From Hydractinia symbiolongicarpus (taxonomy: Eukaryota > Cnidaria > Hydrozoa > Anthoathecata > Hydractiniidae), in contig NC_079877.1 in the NCBI RefSeq assembly GCF_029227915.1, positions 30,591,851-30,655,850 on the forward strand: 64,000 nt of DNA, in the 5' to 3' direction. Below are positions 48,478 to 62,100 of the stretch, in pieces (positions within the stretch are counted from its first letter, which is position 1; each line of letters begins with the position of its first letter). Made by a program: the position numbers and the translations under genes. Under the pieces are notes generated by a model. It saw nothing but the letters and a program-made list of their open reading frames with translations. It was not told where the DNA came from and made no database searches.

Positions 48478-49248
48478 AAAGATTACAAATCCGAAATCAT
48501 GCTACGTACAAACGTATAAACACGCCATTCATATTTGAAAGTGTGATTAAAATAATCTTTCCGTGACTGTAGGTGCCTGTTTAAATAAATCATTCTGCTG
48601 GACTAAAATACAAGTTGTCGCCAAAAGAAAACATGTATTTTAAATAGAGTTTTTTCGTTCACTAAATTAAATTTCCGTTAAAATAATTTTTGTTCTCCGC
48701 TAAATTAAATTCCCGCCATAATAATTTTATTATCGCAGTTTTTTGCACAACAAAATGACCAGACTCGTATACGCTTCTTCTTTTACAAGAATATTCCTTA
48801 TAACAACATCAGGCTAAAATTTTAGGTTTAAAAACAATAGCTCTATTGTTTAGAACAACAGAGTAAATAAGAATAAAAACGAGCCTGGTTAGAAATTTGA
48901 TATTCTTATAAAACAAAAACGTATTAAATTAAAGGTTTTCAAAATTACCATTAACTGTTCTTTTTACTTAATTATCTAAACTTCTTCCAATGAGGTATTC
49001 TTATACAATTTATGTGAAAATAAATGCTTCACAAGTTATCATCAGGATAATTAAGCTAGTAAACAAGACTTCAAACCTTTTTTTCAAAAGCCAATTGCTT
49101 TATTTACATAACAAAGAAAAAATATACATATTTCCGACTATACCAACATTTTCATGGTATAGTTATCACGTTTGAGCCTACAGACTGTTTATTTCATTTC
49201 TATCTTAAGATATCATCTTCAAGTAGATTATCCAAGAAGATGAGTTTA

Positions 49249-52200
49249 TTACTGATACAACGAAGCAAGTATTCCAAGAGCTGTAACGATGGACGTTCCA
49301 ACAACAAAATAACCAGTCTTGTATAAAGTCTTCATATCGTAGCCACGACCGGTATCCCATGCCTGACGAAAAATTAAAACATATAAATAATAAAAGCACG
49401 CCTTTAAATTATACAATATTAGTATTAAACAAATAAAACACTTTAAACAACTATATGGTAACATTACAAGGTATATGTAGCCAACCATAGGTTTATAGGT
49501 AGCCAACCATAGGTTTATAGGTAGCCAACCATAGGTTTAGGTAGCTAAACATAGGTTTAGGTAGCCAAACATAGATTTAGGTAGCTAAACATATAGCTAC
49601 AATATCAGGCCCTGATAAGTTCTAGGTGCCTAGGTAGAAATAACGTATAGATGACCATACATATGGTTTAGATTCACATAAGGACTAGATGTCCAATATA
49701 AGGTCTAGGTATACATGCACAATGTTTATATAAATGCCCAGGTAGACAAACAAGGTCTATATAGCCACATATAGGTTTTAAAAAATAGACGTACTAAGTG
49801 ACGAACGCCATTAAATGTGTGATAAACAACTGGCCATATTAACAAAAGTTTTCCGGATGCCAGGAACCAGGTCGGAAGATCAAATGCTCTAATAACTTCA
49901 ATATAACTTGATGGATTGCCAGGTAAAACTAATGATCCAACACCAACCAAAGCAATAACTAAAAGCAATTGAGATGGCGTAATATGTGTTGAAACGTTCG
50001 CTGTATTTTCATACAACTGCAGGTGCACATAAAGCGAGGACAAGAATGATGTATTGACAAAGAATTTTCTTCTCCACTGCCTAACCAAACGCGAAATGTT
50101 CTACTACATTTTATGTTATTAAACTGAAAATCATTACACAAACTATAAAAAAGTAATTTTAGCTGTTACCACGTACTTATCTCTCCAGTGAATGAAAAAA
50201 ACGCCATGAAATTCAAATACCGTATTCTCTGGCGTTAATTAGAGAGTGGGCGTTTATTAAAAGCAATTAAAACTTTAGTAATAGGTTTTATATTTTTAAG
50301 AAAGCTGTGACAAAGAACTGGTAAGTCATGTGCTGATTGAAATATGAGGCCTGATTTTTCATTTCCTGAATAATAAACGTTTACACACTTCGTCCAAATA
50401 TTGTCTTTATTTCACCCCCTTTACATAAAATATCAGATGGGCGTTAATTAGAGAGGGACATTAAATAGAGAGGGGGCGTTTAATACGATTTTTGATGTTT
50501 TAGGGTGAGCGTTTATTGTGGAGGGGCGTTAAATGGAGAGTTGGCGTTAAATAAGACTCACTTATTTTAAGCATTAAGGATATTAATAAAAAAAAATTTA
50601 TGAAATATGTATATATAGTATTCAATATGGAAATATTACCTCCAGACAACGCAAATCCTGTAGCACGATGTGACCCAGACAAGAGTGCAGGTAACTCAAA
50701 CCTAGAAGAATAGAATTTTTCTTAAAAACCAGGGTTCAAATTAAAAAAGTAAAGTCGGTTCGCAAAAATTTCGGCACTCCGTAACGAAGTAAACCACCAT
50801 CTAGATGTGGCATGGGAACACTTTAGATCAATTACCATTTTTCTATTGCCGTTCTTAAGTTTTTAAAATGCGATCTAAAAAGCATTTTTATCGCCGATTT
50901 CGTTCTTAAATTTATAAAACGATCTAAAAAACCTTTTCTATCGCGGTTCTTCGTTCTTAAACTTTTAAATGAGACCTAAAAAAGCATTTCTATCAAAATA
51001 TTTCTATAAAAATATTCGATTCGCAATTTTATTATTTTCTTCGCAAAGTGATTCGCAAAAATGGCATTTCGATTCGCAAATTGCAAATTGCGAACTGCTA
51101 ATTCGATCCCTGAAAGCTATTTTAATTTTCAAGATATTGAATCAAAAAAAACAATATAATGCTAAAGATTCTATTTGTAATTAGCTTAAAGCAAAAAACT
51201 TATGTACAGTATTAAGAAACAAACTGAATTCACTTTGTTCTAATGTAAACAAACCCTTTTTCTACTAAACAGGGTCAAAAGAAATTTCCCTACTTGTAAA
51301 TAGTAAGATGCGGTGACATTGGTCGTTTCATTCGCTCATTCTTGTCCCAGAATCCTTCATTAGGTAGCATCTTTCTTGTAATTTCTTGTGATGAAGATGC
51401 ACTTGTTGACAACGGCAAGCTGGCCACAAAAAAGATAAAAAACGAAAATACAATATAATATATATATAAATATGCATAAATAACTATTGTTGGACAAAGT
51501 TTGCAAAGGTAGCAAAAAGCATATATACAGTTTTCCATAAAAGAACAACATTGCATGGTTTTTATTCTGAAGCATACAGTTGCATTGCAATATTTCTAGG
51601 GAGTTTCATTTTTGTTGCATACTCCATTACATCACATATATACTGAAAGTTAGCTTAATCAAAAGTAGCTCACTTCATGTGATGAACAAAAAACAGGCAA
51701 ACTTTGTATTTTATCTTGAGCACATTTAAAAATTCAAGAAAAGAAATTTATATTGGTAAATCCGAAGAAACATTGATTCGATTTATATAATTTTTCTTTA
51801 TCAGTGGAGATAAGCTTAACAGTATTGCTATGGCATATAGGGTTATGTGAGATTTTAAAAAAGCATGGACAAATATCCGAGAGTGCACAGTTTTTGCCAG
51901 ACATTTTTTGTTATTGGATAATATGAATATTATCATGCCATATCAAGCCAGTCAATTTAAAGGTGAGCTTTTGACAGCTAAAGATGTCATTGTCTCTGTC
52001 CAAATTTGCTATTACTTAAATATGACATCATAATTCATGCAGCATAATTAAACTGAAATTCTTTAAATGTGAATATCTTGAGAACGAAAAGAGCTTTTTA
52101 AAAATATTTAAAAAGACTTGTTAGCTAACTTTTTAAGCTCTATAATATAAGTCCAACATCATTTCAAACCTCTGGCTCCCAGTAAGCTCTTTTGGCTTTG

Positions 52201-52859
52201 GCATTTACATGGCAGGAAAAGAGATGGAGGCATTAGGTGAAGCAAAGTAATTATCAGTCCATTTCTTCAGACAAAGGCATTCTTAGGACTTTTAACGAAT
52301 TCAAATAAATCAGAAGGCATCGACCTACTACTTTATAACCATAACAATGTTTCTGTTAGAAGAAATCCACATTAAAAGACCTCTCTTTACCAAATCCTAC
52401 CATCTTTTTCCTGACACGCAAATGCCAAAGCAAAGGAGCTGACCGCTGAAAAGTAAACAAAAAACGTCACGCTAGGCAACTATATTGAATATAGCTGGCC
52501 AGGGGAATGGTTTCCCCAGTCTCCTGCACAAAAAGTATAACTACTAAGCTAAGGTGTTATAAAATATTATTTCAAAATCATATAGCTATAACTAAACCTA
52601 CAGATAAATGACAAATCAACAATATAATACTATATTTTACCATATTTGTTTTGTTGTAAAACTTGACATTCTAAATACCATTGATCTTTTTCCATGTTGT
52701 GAAACGATTCTAAAAAATCACAGCAAATTACTAGAAATGGAAAAAAATATAGCTAGCATAATACATGCATAACAAATCAAATCATAGCATATAAAAAACC
52801 ACTGTGGCATTGAAAAAACTGCAGAAGTTATACCTGATAGTTCGTAAATGCGCCGCCAT
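49249..52859 (-). CDS. SDHC: Succinate dehydrogenase cytochrome b560 subunit
   Basis: SDHC anchors complex II in the inner mitochondrial membrane and helps bind heme b and ubiquinone. Five minus-strand exons join in phase with GT/AG borders: 52834-52859, 51294-51419, 50640-50701, 49795-50000 and 49249-49362. Together they give about 174 residues. The start MAAHLRTI and a serine-rich stretch form the mitochondrial presequence. The mature part has RPMSPHLTIY, SGSHRATGFALSG and LPGNPSSYIEV. Next come VVYHTFNGVRHL, with the heme-ligand histidine, and DTGRGYDMKTLYKTGY. Three membrane segments are visible, as expected. The ATG at 52859 is in a CpG-rich CAAGATGGCGGCGC context typical of housekeeping genes. 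Nothing is missing or broken. Confidence 0.95.
49477..49594. repeat. Intronic tandem repeat, about 21-bp unit
   Basis: Six imperfect copies of GTAGCCAACCATAGGTTTA lie in the last intron of SDHC, later copies changing to GCTAAACATA. Related scattered AGGTCTA motifs continue to about 49790. Confidence 0.9.
50209..50556. repeat. Repeated GCGTTAATTAGAGAG motif in SDHC intron
   Basis: The motif GGCGTTAAT(T/A)(A/G)GAGAG occurs at about 50231, 50443 and in several shortened forms to 50556, partly in tandem. It may be part of a decayed transposon. Borders are not clear. Confidence 0.5.
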
Positions 52860-53305
52860 CTTGTAACTTTGTATCCGAAGTGTGAGCAGTCGCACGATAT
52901 AAACACGGTCCGATAAAAACGGGATCTGGACCCTCGCGCAATTTCCACTTTCGGTTTTGCAGAAACAAACTTTGATCAGATCAGATTTTTAAAGTAAAGT
53001 AATATATTTTTATATCTTTTATATATACTTTGTAATATATTAAAGTAATGCATTCAATATATTTATTTTTGTGTTGAATGTTTATAAAATCCGCCGCCAT
53101 TTTGTGAACACCCAACTTTTTACTTTTTATGTTTTACTTTTCTTTAACAATTATGGTCAAAGAAACATTGTCTCCTTTTTCAGCAGTATCGTGCAATAGG
53201 TTATTTGACTCAGACCTTGTCTGTGTGTTGTACCCAGGCATTCTTCACATATCTTCCATTTCACACAAGTATTAGTTTCCTTTTATGACTTCAACACTAC
53301 TTTAT

Positions 53306-53689
53306 GGCGCCGTAGATTAGTGGTTATAGCTCTCGTACTCTGTGCGGGAGACCGGGGTTCGTTTCCTCTTGACGGTGATTCAACATGGGAGAGTGAATGT
53401 TACCATAGCCCCGGGTTAACCCAAGCCATGTGAGGGAAATTGGGAAGATGGCACACTGTGTGGGCCGTTGGATGTTGCCGGGAGTTGTCTAGTAGAGCGC
53501 GGGCTCTAATTGGGTCTGCGCAGCTCAAAAATGGGTCCGCGTAGCTCAAAATGAGCATTAAATACTCTAGGACTCTCCATCTACGCCATGGCCCCTCCTG
53601 GAAATAATAGACAGGGTATATCCCTCGATATTTGTGAGGCTAGACATGTAAAATATGCACATCTATCTATCTATCTATCTATCTATCTT
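53306..53689 (+). mobile_element. tRNA-derived SINE, copy 1
   Basis: The head has Pol III promoter-like A box (TAGATTAGTGGTTATAGC) and B box (GGGGTTCGTTTCC). A body follows with CCCGGGTTAACCCAAGCC and TAGACAGGGTATATCCCTCG, and an (ATCT)n tail. At 384 bases it looks full length. SINEs are mobilised by LINE enzymes; no tail match with the LINE at 10.5 kb is seen. Confidence 0.85.
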
Positions 53690-54196
53690 AATGGTATATT
53701 GAAAAGTCGGACACCTTTTTGAATGAGAGACTTGACTCTTAAATGTGTTTAATTGATGTTGAAATTTGATTTATTAGAATATTGTTTGCAAAAATCTACC
53801 AATACGTAGTAGATTTTGTAAACTATACTATAATATATATATATAAGATCTGAGTTTTCAATTTTAATATTGCAAACAATTCCTTCCAGTATTTTCCAAA
53901 CATAAATTGTTGTTTGATGTGTCTTAATCGCTGGAAGTAATTTAATTCATTTTCACATGCTATGTTACGAATAAAGGATCGCTGCACCTTCTCAATTATG
54001 GCAATTTGTCTATTGATAAAGACAGTCAAATAAAACGAGACCTGTACCGGCAAAAAGTACACTTTCGATTATGCAGAGACTTTGAAACATTGTTCAAGTA
54101 CTATAACATATTTTTCCTTGCGATATGGGTAGGTAACTACATGCTTTTGCTAATCTAAATACTTCTTAAAACTATACTTTGTTTTGAATTGTTTGT

Positions 54197-54508
54197 GGCG
54201 CCTCTAGTATTTAGTGTTTATCACTCTCCTTCTTTGTGCAGGAGACTGACATTCGATTCCCTTTGGCAGTGATTCAATATGGACAATTTAATATTACTAT
54301 AGCCCTGGGTTAACCCAAGCCATGTGAGGGAATTTGGGAAGATGGCACACTGTGTGGGCTGTTTGATGTTGCAAGAAGTTGTCTGCCAAAGCGCTGACCC
54401 TAATTGAGTTTGCATAGCTCAAAGAGAGCAATAAATACTCCAGGACTCCCCATCAAAGCCATAGCCCTCCTGGAAATAATAGACAGGGTATATCCCTCGA
54501 TATTTGTT
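54197..54508 (+). mobile_element. tRNA-derived SINE, copy 2 (diverged)
   Basis: The copy starts GGCGCCTCTAGTATTTAG and keeps the B box (CATTCGATTCCC), GGTTAACCCAAGCC and AGACAGGGTATATCCCTCG. It is more diverged than copy 1 and lacks the ATCT tail. Confidence 0.8.
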
Positions 54509-54584
54509 ATATATGTGATTATATTTGTGATATTTTTGATCAAAATTTGCTATAAATGCAAGCTATGATTGTGAAAACTTAATT

Positions 54585-54712
54585 GAGTTGTCTGGCAGAG
54601 CACTGACCTTAATTGAGTTTGCTTAGCTCAAAGAGAGCATTAAATACTCCAGGACTCCCCATCAAAGCCATGGCCCCTCCTTGAAATAATAGACAGGGTA
54701 TATCCCTCGAAT
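54585..54712 (+). mobile_element. SINE fragment, copy 3
   Basis: Only the 3' body is present, from GTTGTCTGGCAGAGC to TATATCCCTCGA. It is closest to copy 2 in sequence. Confidence 0.7.
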
Positions 54713-54759
54713 TAAAACATTTCAGATTTGTGTTGTTATTATTAAATGTTAAGTTGAAT

Positions 54760-55022
54760 GTTGAGTGAATGTTACGATAGCTCCAGGTTAACTCAAGCCA
54801 TGTGAGGGAAATTGGGAAGATGGCACACTGTATGGGCTGTTGGATGTTGCCGGGAGTTGTCTAGTAGAGCGCGGGCCCTAATTGGGTCTGAGTAGCTCAA
54901 AATGAGCATTAAATACACTCTAGGAATCTCCATCTAAACCATGGTCCCTCCTGAAAATAATAGACAGGGTATGCCTCTATATTTGTGAGGCTAGCCATGT
55001 AAAATATGCACATCTATCTATT
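54760..55022 (+). mobile_element. SINE fragment, copy 4
   Basis: The tRNA-like head is missing. The body runs from GAGTGAATGTTACG to GACAGGGTATGCC and a short ATCTATCTA tail. Confidence 0.7.
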
Positions 55023-55340
55023 CATGGATTTTTAAATCTTGTATTTGGCATCTTTTAAAAAATCATATAACTTGTTACAAAAGAAGGCCTAAGAGCCTCA
55101 AAATATATTATTGGTCTGGGTTCCTCGGTAGTAACACATCATAATAGTATTGTAGCAGCGTCATAATAGTATAACATCCTTCTCATTGGAAAGCAATTGT
55201 GTATTCGGAAATGGATTGGAATGCCAGGAAATAAGATTAAACATGGACGGGCAGGACAGGTACATGTATTGCCAAATAATCGTAATCGGATAATTACACC
55301 AAAGGCTTGCTAAAGGCAAGGACAGTAATAACTCCAGCAT

Positions 55341-55688
55341 AGAGATAGATAGATGTGCATATTTTACATGGCTAGCCTCACAAATATCGAGGGATATACC
55401 CTGTCTATTATTTCCAGGAGGGGCCATGGCGTAGATGGAGAGTCCTAGAGTATTTAATGCTCATTTTGAGCTACGCAGACCCAATTAGAGCCCGCGCTCT
55501 ACTAGACAACTCCCGGCAACATCCAACGGCCCACACAGTGTGCCATCTTCCCAATTTCCCTCACATGGCTTGGGTTAACCCGGGGCTATGGTAACATTCA
55601 CTCGCCCATGTTGAATCGCCGTCAAGAGGAATCGAACCCCGGTCTCCCGCACAGAGTACGAGAGCTATAACCACTAATCTACGGCGCC
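55341..55688 (-). mobile_element. tRNA-derived SINE, copy 5 (inverted, well preserved)
   Basis: Read on the minus strand it begins GGCGCCGTAGATTAGTGG and has an exact B box GGTTCGATTCC. The body matches copy 1 closely and the tail is (ATCT)n. The best preserved and probably youngest copy in the cluster, in opposite orientation to the others. Confidence 0.88.
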
Positions 55689-56764
55689 ACACATATGCAC
55701 TTGAATGATGTAACACACTCACAGTGACATGTGCAAATTGGCTGCACTCCATTGTGAGTGTCTCCCACAGCATATCTCATTTTTCCCTTCATCATAATGC
55801 ACTTAAATGTTGTGACACACTCACAATGACATGAACATCTTGTAGTCTTTGTCATATAAAAATTGAAGGCGAGTGACGAGCTAAGCTTTAATTTACAGCA
55901 CATCTAAATTATCAAGGCATGCGATCTCGAAGAAGATAATGAGGCTGAAGATAAATTGTTCATCTTCTTTTATCGGCCGTGTAGATAATTTGGACACAAC
56001 AAGGTCGTTAAGTTCACTTTCGTATTACTTATGGCTTAACCATGCATTGAATACGCATACGTTAAAGCAATGTTTTTCCATTGAATGATAAAGAAACTGT
56101 CATGGGACATAAATAGAACAAAATGACGCACGTGGTTTGCACGTTATCAAAAGAAGAAACAAATCGACTTTTAATTTCCTTTTAATAAATTTATTAGTTT
56201 AACAGGTTGCTGCATGTATCCATTTTATTATTTTTATTATCCCAAAAGTAAGAGCACATGCTGCACAACTTTATTATAACAATTTTTTAAATATAACTTT
56301 TTCGCAATATGTATTTGCTGTCGGTCTACCATAAACGCAAATAATCTAATAATTATAAGCTCCATTTTCGTGCTCCACAGTGCTTGATTTTTTTACTAAG
56401 CAACCTCAAACGATCGCAGTTTTGTTACTGGTCATACACTTTCTTCACAAACAGAAAAATTTAATCATCTACGAAAAAGAATATTTAAAAAAATTATATT
56501 TAACTCAGAACATTTCAAGAGAAAATAAAATGATTAACTCAGGCGTGCTTTCTTTTGCTTGTCTACGATGAAAATGAACACTTTAGAAGTGTGATGTTTC
56601 GCACGTCTAAAGTAAACAAGGCGTGTGCGAGGGTGTGCGCGTGCGATCGCACGCCTTATGTGACGAAGCGTGATCTTGGCTGCACTCCATTCACAGCATT
56701 GCATCATTATATCTTGTTATTCTCTTCCTATTCCTCAATATAAATAATAATATAAACTAATAAT
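55689..56764. other. Intergenic region without recognised gene
   Basis: Nothing beyond short frames was recognised. Two related blocks near 55695-55770 and 55795-55860 (TTGAATGATGTAACACACTCAC-like) suggest a small local duplication. Confidence 0.4.
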
Positions 56765-56765
56765 A

Positions 56766-57467
56766 CAGTTCTGTGAAAAGGTTTGTTAACATCGTGTTTG
56801 TGTAACGAGCGTGGTGCACACGAACCACGATAAAATTGTGGTCTTTATGTATAACTAACATTCAAACATTCTATCGTGGCCATGACGCTAATATTATTAT
56901 CTCCACGAAGGATCGTGTGTCCCACGATTATTTTCGCGAGCTCCACGATTTTTATAGTCAGTATAATTTAATTTTTTTTCTTTTCAAAAAAGTCTTTCAT
57001 TAAAGTTAATTTGTTTGTTTCAGGTTTTATCAAGTTATAAAAGCATACTCATAGGTTTTGCTTGGTGTATACTCCATGGACGCGGTTGTATTTTTACGAA
57101 ATGTCATTTGGCTAGAAAAGTTAAATTTGTCTGTGGCGATAGAAATATTTTTTAAGATCGCATTTTGATTCACGAACGATTAAAATCTATTATATAGCTA
57201 GCTTTATGACAAATTAAAATAACAAGTGTTAATTTATTTTTTTGCCGTCGGTTTTTTGATTTAATTGATAAACTAATACGGTCTTTGTTGTTTTACAATA
57301 GAAGTTATCTATCGTGGACGCCACGGTGTAATGTTTAATTTTTGTTCGTGTAGTCCATGAAACATGATCGCGAGGTCCACGATTGTTAAAAATACACATT
57401 GTGGGCTATTGTGCGTAACATGAAATAAACACGAACCACGATGTTAACAAACCTTTTTACAGTACTG
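56766..57467. mobile_element. Mariner-like MITE with TA duplication
   Basis: Inverted ends of about 32 bases (CAGTTCTGTGAAAAGGTTTG and the matching CAAACCTTTTTACAGTACTG) are flanked by TA on both sides. They also share GTTAACATCGTG. TA duplications and CAGT ends are typical of Tc1/mariner. The interior of about 640 bases has no transposase, and CCACGA/TCGTGG motifs recur in it. Confidence 0.7.
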
Positions 57468-59131
57468 TAGCACACAGTAATAATATCAAGTAATGATATA
57501 ATAAACAGGCCACACACATGTATCTGTCCCAAATTTCCGGCTGACTTAGAAAGCCCAACATCCCCAAATTGATCCAGTCATGTAAAACATGCACACCCAT
57601 CTCTATTATGATGGTTTTCATTTTTGAGTTCTTATTGCTGACTGACCCTATTTTAACGTGTAATGATTTTAACACTAAATAATTGTGATTTTTACACAGA
57701 ATTCCCACGCCTCCTAAAAATCTTAAAAAATCCTAAAAAATTAAATCCTAACCAATCCAAGAATATCCTAAAATTTCCTGATTTTTGCAAATACTCCTAA
57801 ATTTTTTAGAGAACAACTGTTTTTGAAACTAATTTGTATATTGGATTTTTTTGTCGAATATAAGTCAGATTTATATTCTGCATCAGTTATCCTATACTAA
57901 ATTCTCCTAAAATCTTCTAAATTTTTGTGTCGTTTTCCTGCTTATTGAAAAAATCTCCTAAAAAACTAGTTAAAATCCTCCTAAATATCTTAAAAAAATT
58001 ACTTGCAAAATGAGTGGGAAGCCTGTTACATTTTCAGGTCTTTTTACATACCTGACTTTTCAATGACATTTACAAAAAAAATTTGCATAACAATTTATTA
58101 TTTTTTCATTTTTTCTTACATGTCTGCCTCTTTAGTGTGTTGCTCCACAACCCAGAAATGGCTAAGTAATAGTAAAATTGGGTCATTAAATTTTGCCTTC
58201 TTTTTCAATATATATTTTTTTCTAGGGCTGTAGATCTATAAATAATGATATATACAATTCATGTATTATAAAATCTAATTGTGGTTGTAGGAAACATTCC
58301 ATTAAAACTCTTTCGATTTATTAAGGATCCCACCAGTGTAATTAAAGATCTTCAGCCCTCACAAAACTTTTTCAAATATTTAACTAAGAAAAACCTCCTA
58401 TTATTATCCTGGGTTGGAGTGTCCATTTAGGTAATTGAATACTTATTTAAAAAGGTTATTTTGCCCCGTACCCTCACCTTGTCGTGATAGGCCTACTGTA
58501 TGCTTTGATAATACAAAAAATAAAAATGTTTAGGTGAACGTTTTGATGATAAGTTGAGCATGAGTATGTCTTTTTAAGGAAAACAATTATATAACTGTAT
58601 TCAATCAAATTGCAGTATTTTGTTTTAGTGTGAAGGGTGCTTTTAGTTTAGTTCCTGTTGTGATATGCCAAAGGTGCAAAAATATCATTCTTGACTTGAT
58701 GTCTGAAAAAGAGTAAATGACTTCTGTCTAATATAGACTGTGTTAAACTAAATTCTTTTTCGACAAATCTGTCCTATTCAACAAATCTGTCCTAATTTTT
58801 GTTGTGTTTTTTTCTAATCTGTCTCTGCTTTGTGTCAAGGACATATGGTTTTAGAGTTTCATTTATGTTCCTCTTCATGTGAAAATATATATAAAAACAA
58901 GCACCATTTTAAATGTTTCATGTTGTCATTTTTTAAATTTAGAATTTGCATTTAATACAATCAAAACTCCGTTTTGGTAAGTTACTGTAAAGGGTTAAGT
59001 TTACAATTACAATATTTTCACACTTGTTTGTATCAATTTTTTCAGTTGCAATATATTTCAACAAACATTTAATAACTGCACCTCTTGTTGTTGTGAATTG
59101 CTGATGTAAAAAATGTTGCTTCTTGTTTATA
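57468..59131. other. Region upstream of PROSER3-like gene, no gene recognised
   Basis: AT-rich sequence with repeated TCCTAAAA motifs around 57710-57990. The promoter or non-coding first exon of the next gene should lie here, since an acceptor (TTATAG) ends at 59131-59132. Confidence 0.4.
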
Positions 59132-59145
59132 GTTTCATGTAAAAG

Positions 59146-62100
59146 ATGACAGAAAATACAGCAGCAGTGTTTGGAAATTATGGTGATTATTCCAAAAGGT
59201 AATGTATGGTCAAAATTATTAAATTTGTCATTAGGCCACCAAAAACAACTTTTTAAGCTCAGAAACCTGATACTTGTTAACTATATATGAATATTTTTTT
59301 CAGTAAAGTCAAATTGAAAAAGAATCCTCATTATTATCCTTCCTTGTCAAAATACAGTGACCAAAAGGTATATATCTCTGCTAAAAGTGATTTGATACTG
59401 AAGTTTGGGAATTAGTGGCAAAGTTAGTACATTGTGCTATATAATATTTTTTATTTCAGACTAGATTAAATCCACATTTTATTGATAAGCCTGCCAATGT
59501 TGATTATGGTAATCCAACTGAACAAAACAAAGATCCTTCCTTTGAAACAGATGACCAATTTATTAGTTTGATAGAACTTGATGGCAAATCAGATAGAACT
59601 ACATTTGTAGAGGATATATCCAATTCAACAAAGTATAACGAGTCATGGCCGAATATTGAACAAGTTTCCTCTTTTGAAAGTCCATTTTTTGAAAGTTTTT
59701 CTGATGGAATATCAACAGTAAGAGCTGTTGGAGATTTTGGCACACAAAAAGATGTTGAAAATGAAAACGAAGGAACATTGGCAAAGTAAGATTCAAGTTG
59801 TAGATTTTCTTGAAAAAAAAACCTTTCCAGACTAAAATGATTATTGTGTGGCAGAAAGTGGCACAAATCAGTAACAATTTTCATACAAAGGTGTTGCATT
59901 GTTTCTTTAAAACAATGTTGCTTATCTCTATAATAATAGCCATATTTTGTCTGTCTCTGCGCCACTGAGTTAGAAAATCATGCTATGGAAACACGAATAT
60001 CAAATGCTATATATTTTTATCCACTTTGTTGCGACAGGTAAATTTAAAGGATTGGGGAACCCGTGGATTTTTCCACGGCCCACCGACTAGTTGTTGAATA
60101 ATATCCCGTAGAAAAATTTTCATTGCACTAAGTTAAATTTAAGAAAAAAGACCATTTTAACTTGATTTGAAATATTTTCTTGTTTTCATTACTTAAGAAT
60201 AGGGATTTTATTCTTTTTTTTAATTAAGTTGTTTATTGCAGAGAACGGCAGCCTAATTAAAGACCTTATAAGCTGTTATATGTGACAATCTTTCAGTTAC
60301 ATTCTTAGTATCCACTATAAATGTTGTGACTTAATTTGAAACTATATAGGCATAAAAAACTCCAACATGCTTTTTATATGTTTGATAGGTATGTTCAAAG
60401 ATTTCGAGAACAGCCACCTCAATCACGACAGGAAAGACAGGGAAATGCATCGGATCAATTTTGGTGGACGCTATCTTCACCAAGTAACGCTAGTACACCT
60501 AAAACCTTTGGATCTGACATCACAAGTGATGCTTCCAATGTAACAAGTGGCGTTGAAACACCGGTTAAATCTAACAAGCACAGGATACAAAAGCACAAGG
60601 TAGGTGCTTTGTACCAAAGTCACTCTAGTTCACGTAAGAGCAGCATCATTATATGCGAGTTTGTACAACAGTCAGAAATGATAATTATCCTAAGTTAATT
60701 TGAAGCATGGTGTTGAAAAAACAAAAGTGAAGATTGTGTTTTTTCTGACTTAACGAAAGATTTAGTATCTTGTTTGTATTGAATGACATGCTGTGCTAAA
60801 TGCCTTGCATTTTTATTTCTTTTCAGAATGGTCATTTGTTTCGTAGAGATGAAGAAACAGAGAGTGAAACAAATCGAATTCAACTTCGCGCTAATAAACT
60901 GTTAGAAATGAGGTATATGAACTTTATTAAAGAAGGATAAAGACATTTAAAGAATCAAAAAAAATTTTTATGCTGGATTATACAATTCATTGCACAGAGA
61001 ATCTTAAGCTTAAAATTTAGGGCTTTATTTTTTGTTTTTTTAGTGAAAGCACGTTGAACAGTAGTTATTCGAGTCTTTCGCAAGGTTGTAAACAATCAGC
61101 TAATAAGTATCGCACGTTAGTTTCAGATTACAAGAAGAAAACAGCTGACAATGCTAAAAATTCTTCATTAAGTTCTCTCACTTTAACAAGTCAGTTTACT
61201 GAATCGCAGCAAGACAGGCAAAATAAAGATGTGGGAAGTCCATTGAGGCCTGAAGACGATATCTTGCAGCAATGGAGACTGGCGAGAAAAATGGAACTTG
61301 CCTCCTTGGATGCTGAGAAGAAGACTAATGCTTTTCTCGAGCGGAAAGTTTCCTTAAATTTCATGCAACGTAGAAATAATTCAAAAAATAATGAAGATAT
61401 CAAAACTTTTAATGATGCAGCTTCTGAAAATATTCAGAACACCAACGAACGTAATCCTGTCAATGCGATGACGAAACAATGCTGTGACAGTAATCGTTTA
61501 CTTATTAGTTCTTGTAAAGAAAACATCAGCAAGGAGGAACATGAAAATTCTAATCAGGTTCCACAAAGAATCTTAAATAATTGTCAATGCAGACAGGAAA
61601 ATATTCATATAAGAGAGACGCAAGAAAAAACTATGGTAGATAATAATGTTGTTTGTGTGTTTCATGATACTAGTGCTCCATCACCGAGTACATGTACTAA
61701 GTGCTTTTGTAATCACAGAAATAAAAGGGATGTTAAAAATTGTGGTGATAGATCTCCTACGGAGAGGTCAATGCATCAATTCTTTTGTAGCGTAGAAGAT
61801 CGACAGAGAAGGTGCAAAAAGAGCTTATCAAAGGGTAATAGTAATAATGACATTCCTTTGCAGAAAAAGCATGACAAATTTTGTAAAGACAAGTGCTCAG
61901 ACAGAATCAACTCTCCTGATGTTCATAAAGGAAGTGACGTATTACCGTGTGTACATAGGGGTGTTCAACCAGCGTTAGTGAACACGCATTGTTCCAGTAG
62001 AAATAATGAAGGTAGACGCATATCCAGTGAACTTTCTAAAACATCCACCGATCCAAAATCTTCCAAATGTAAAAATAGCACGCTGAAACCAACTATTAAA

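Larger units (their letters stand above)
47382..49248. other. Intergenic region right of Polinton
   Basis: No host gene is recognised. It contains two tandem Helitrons (47593-47888), a GGACGAG palindrome-family motif near 48080, and a 27-bp minisatellite (48397-48477). Confidence 0.5.

Noticed and set aside
48268-48519. 83-residue frame with KRALVSKSD three times
   Set aside because: Most likely a chance frame over a 27-bp minisatellite; no homologue or gene structure seen.
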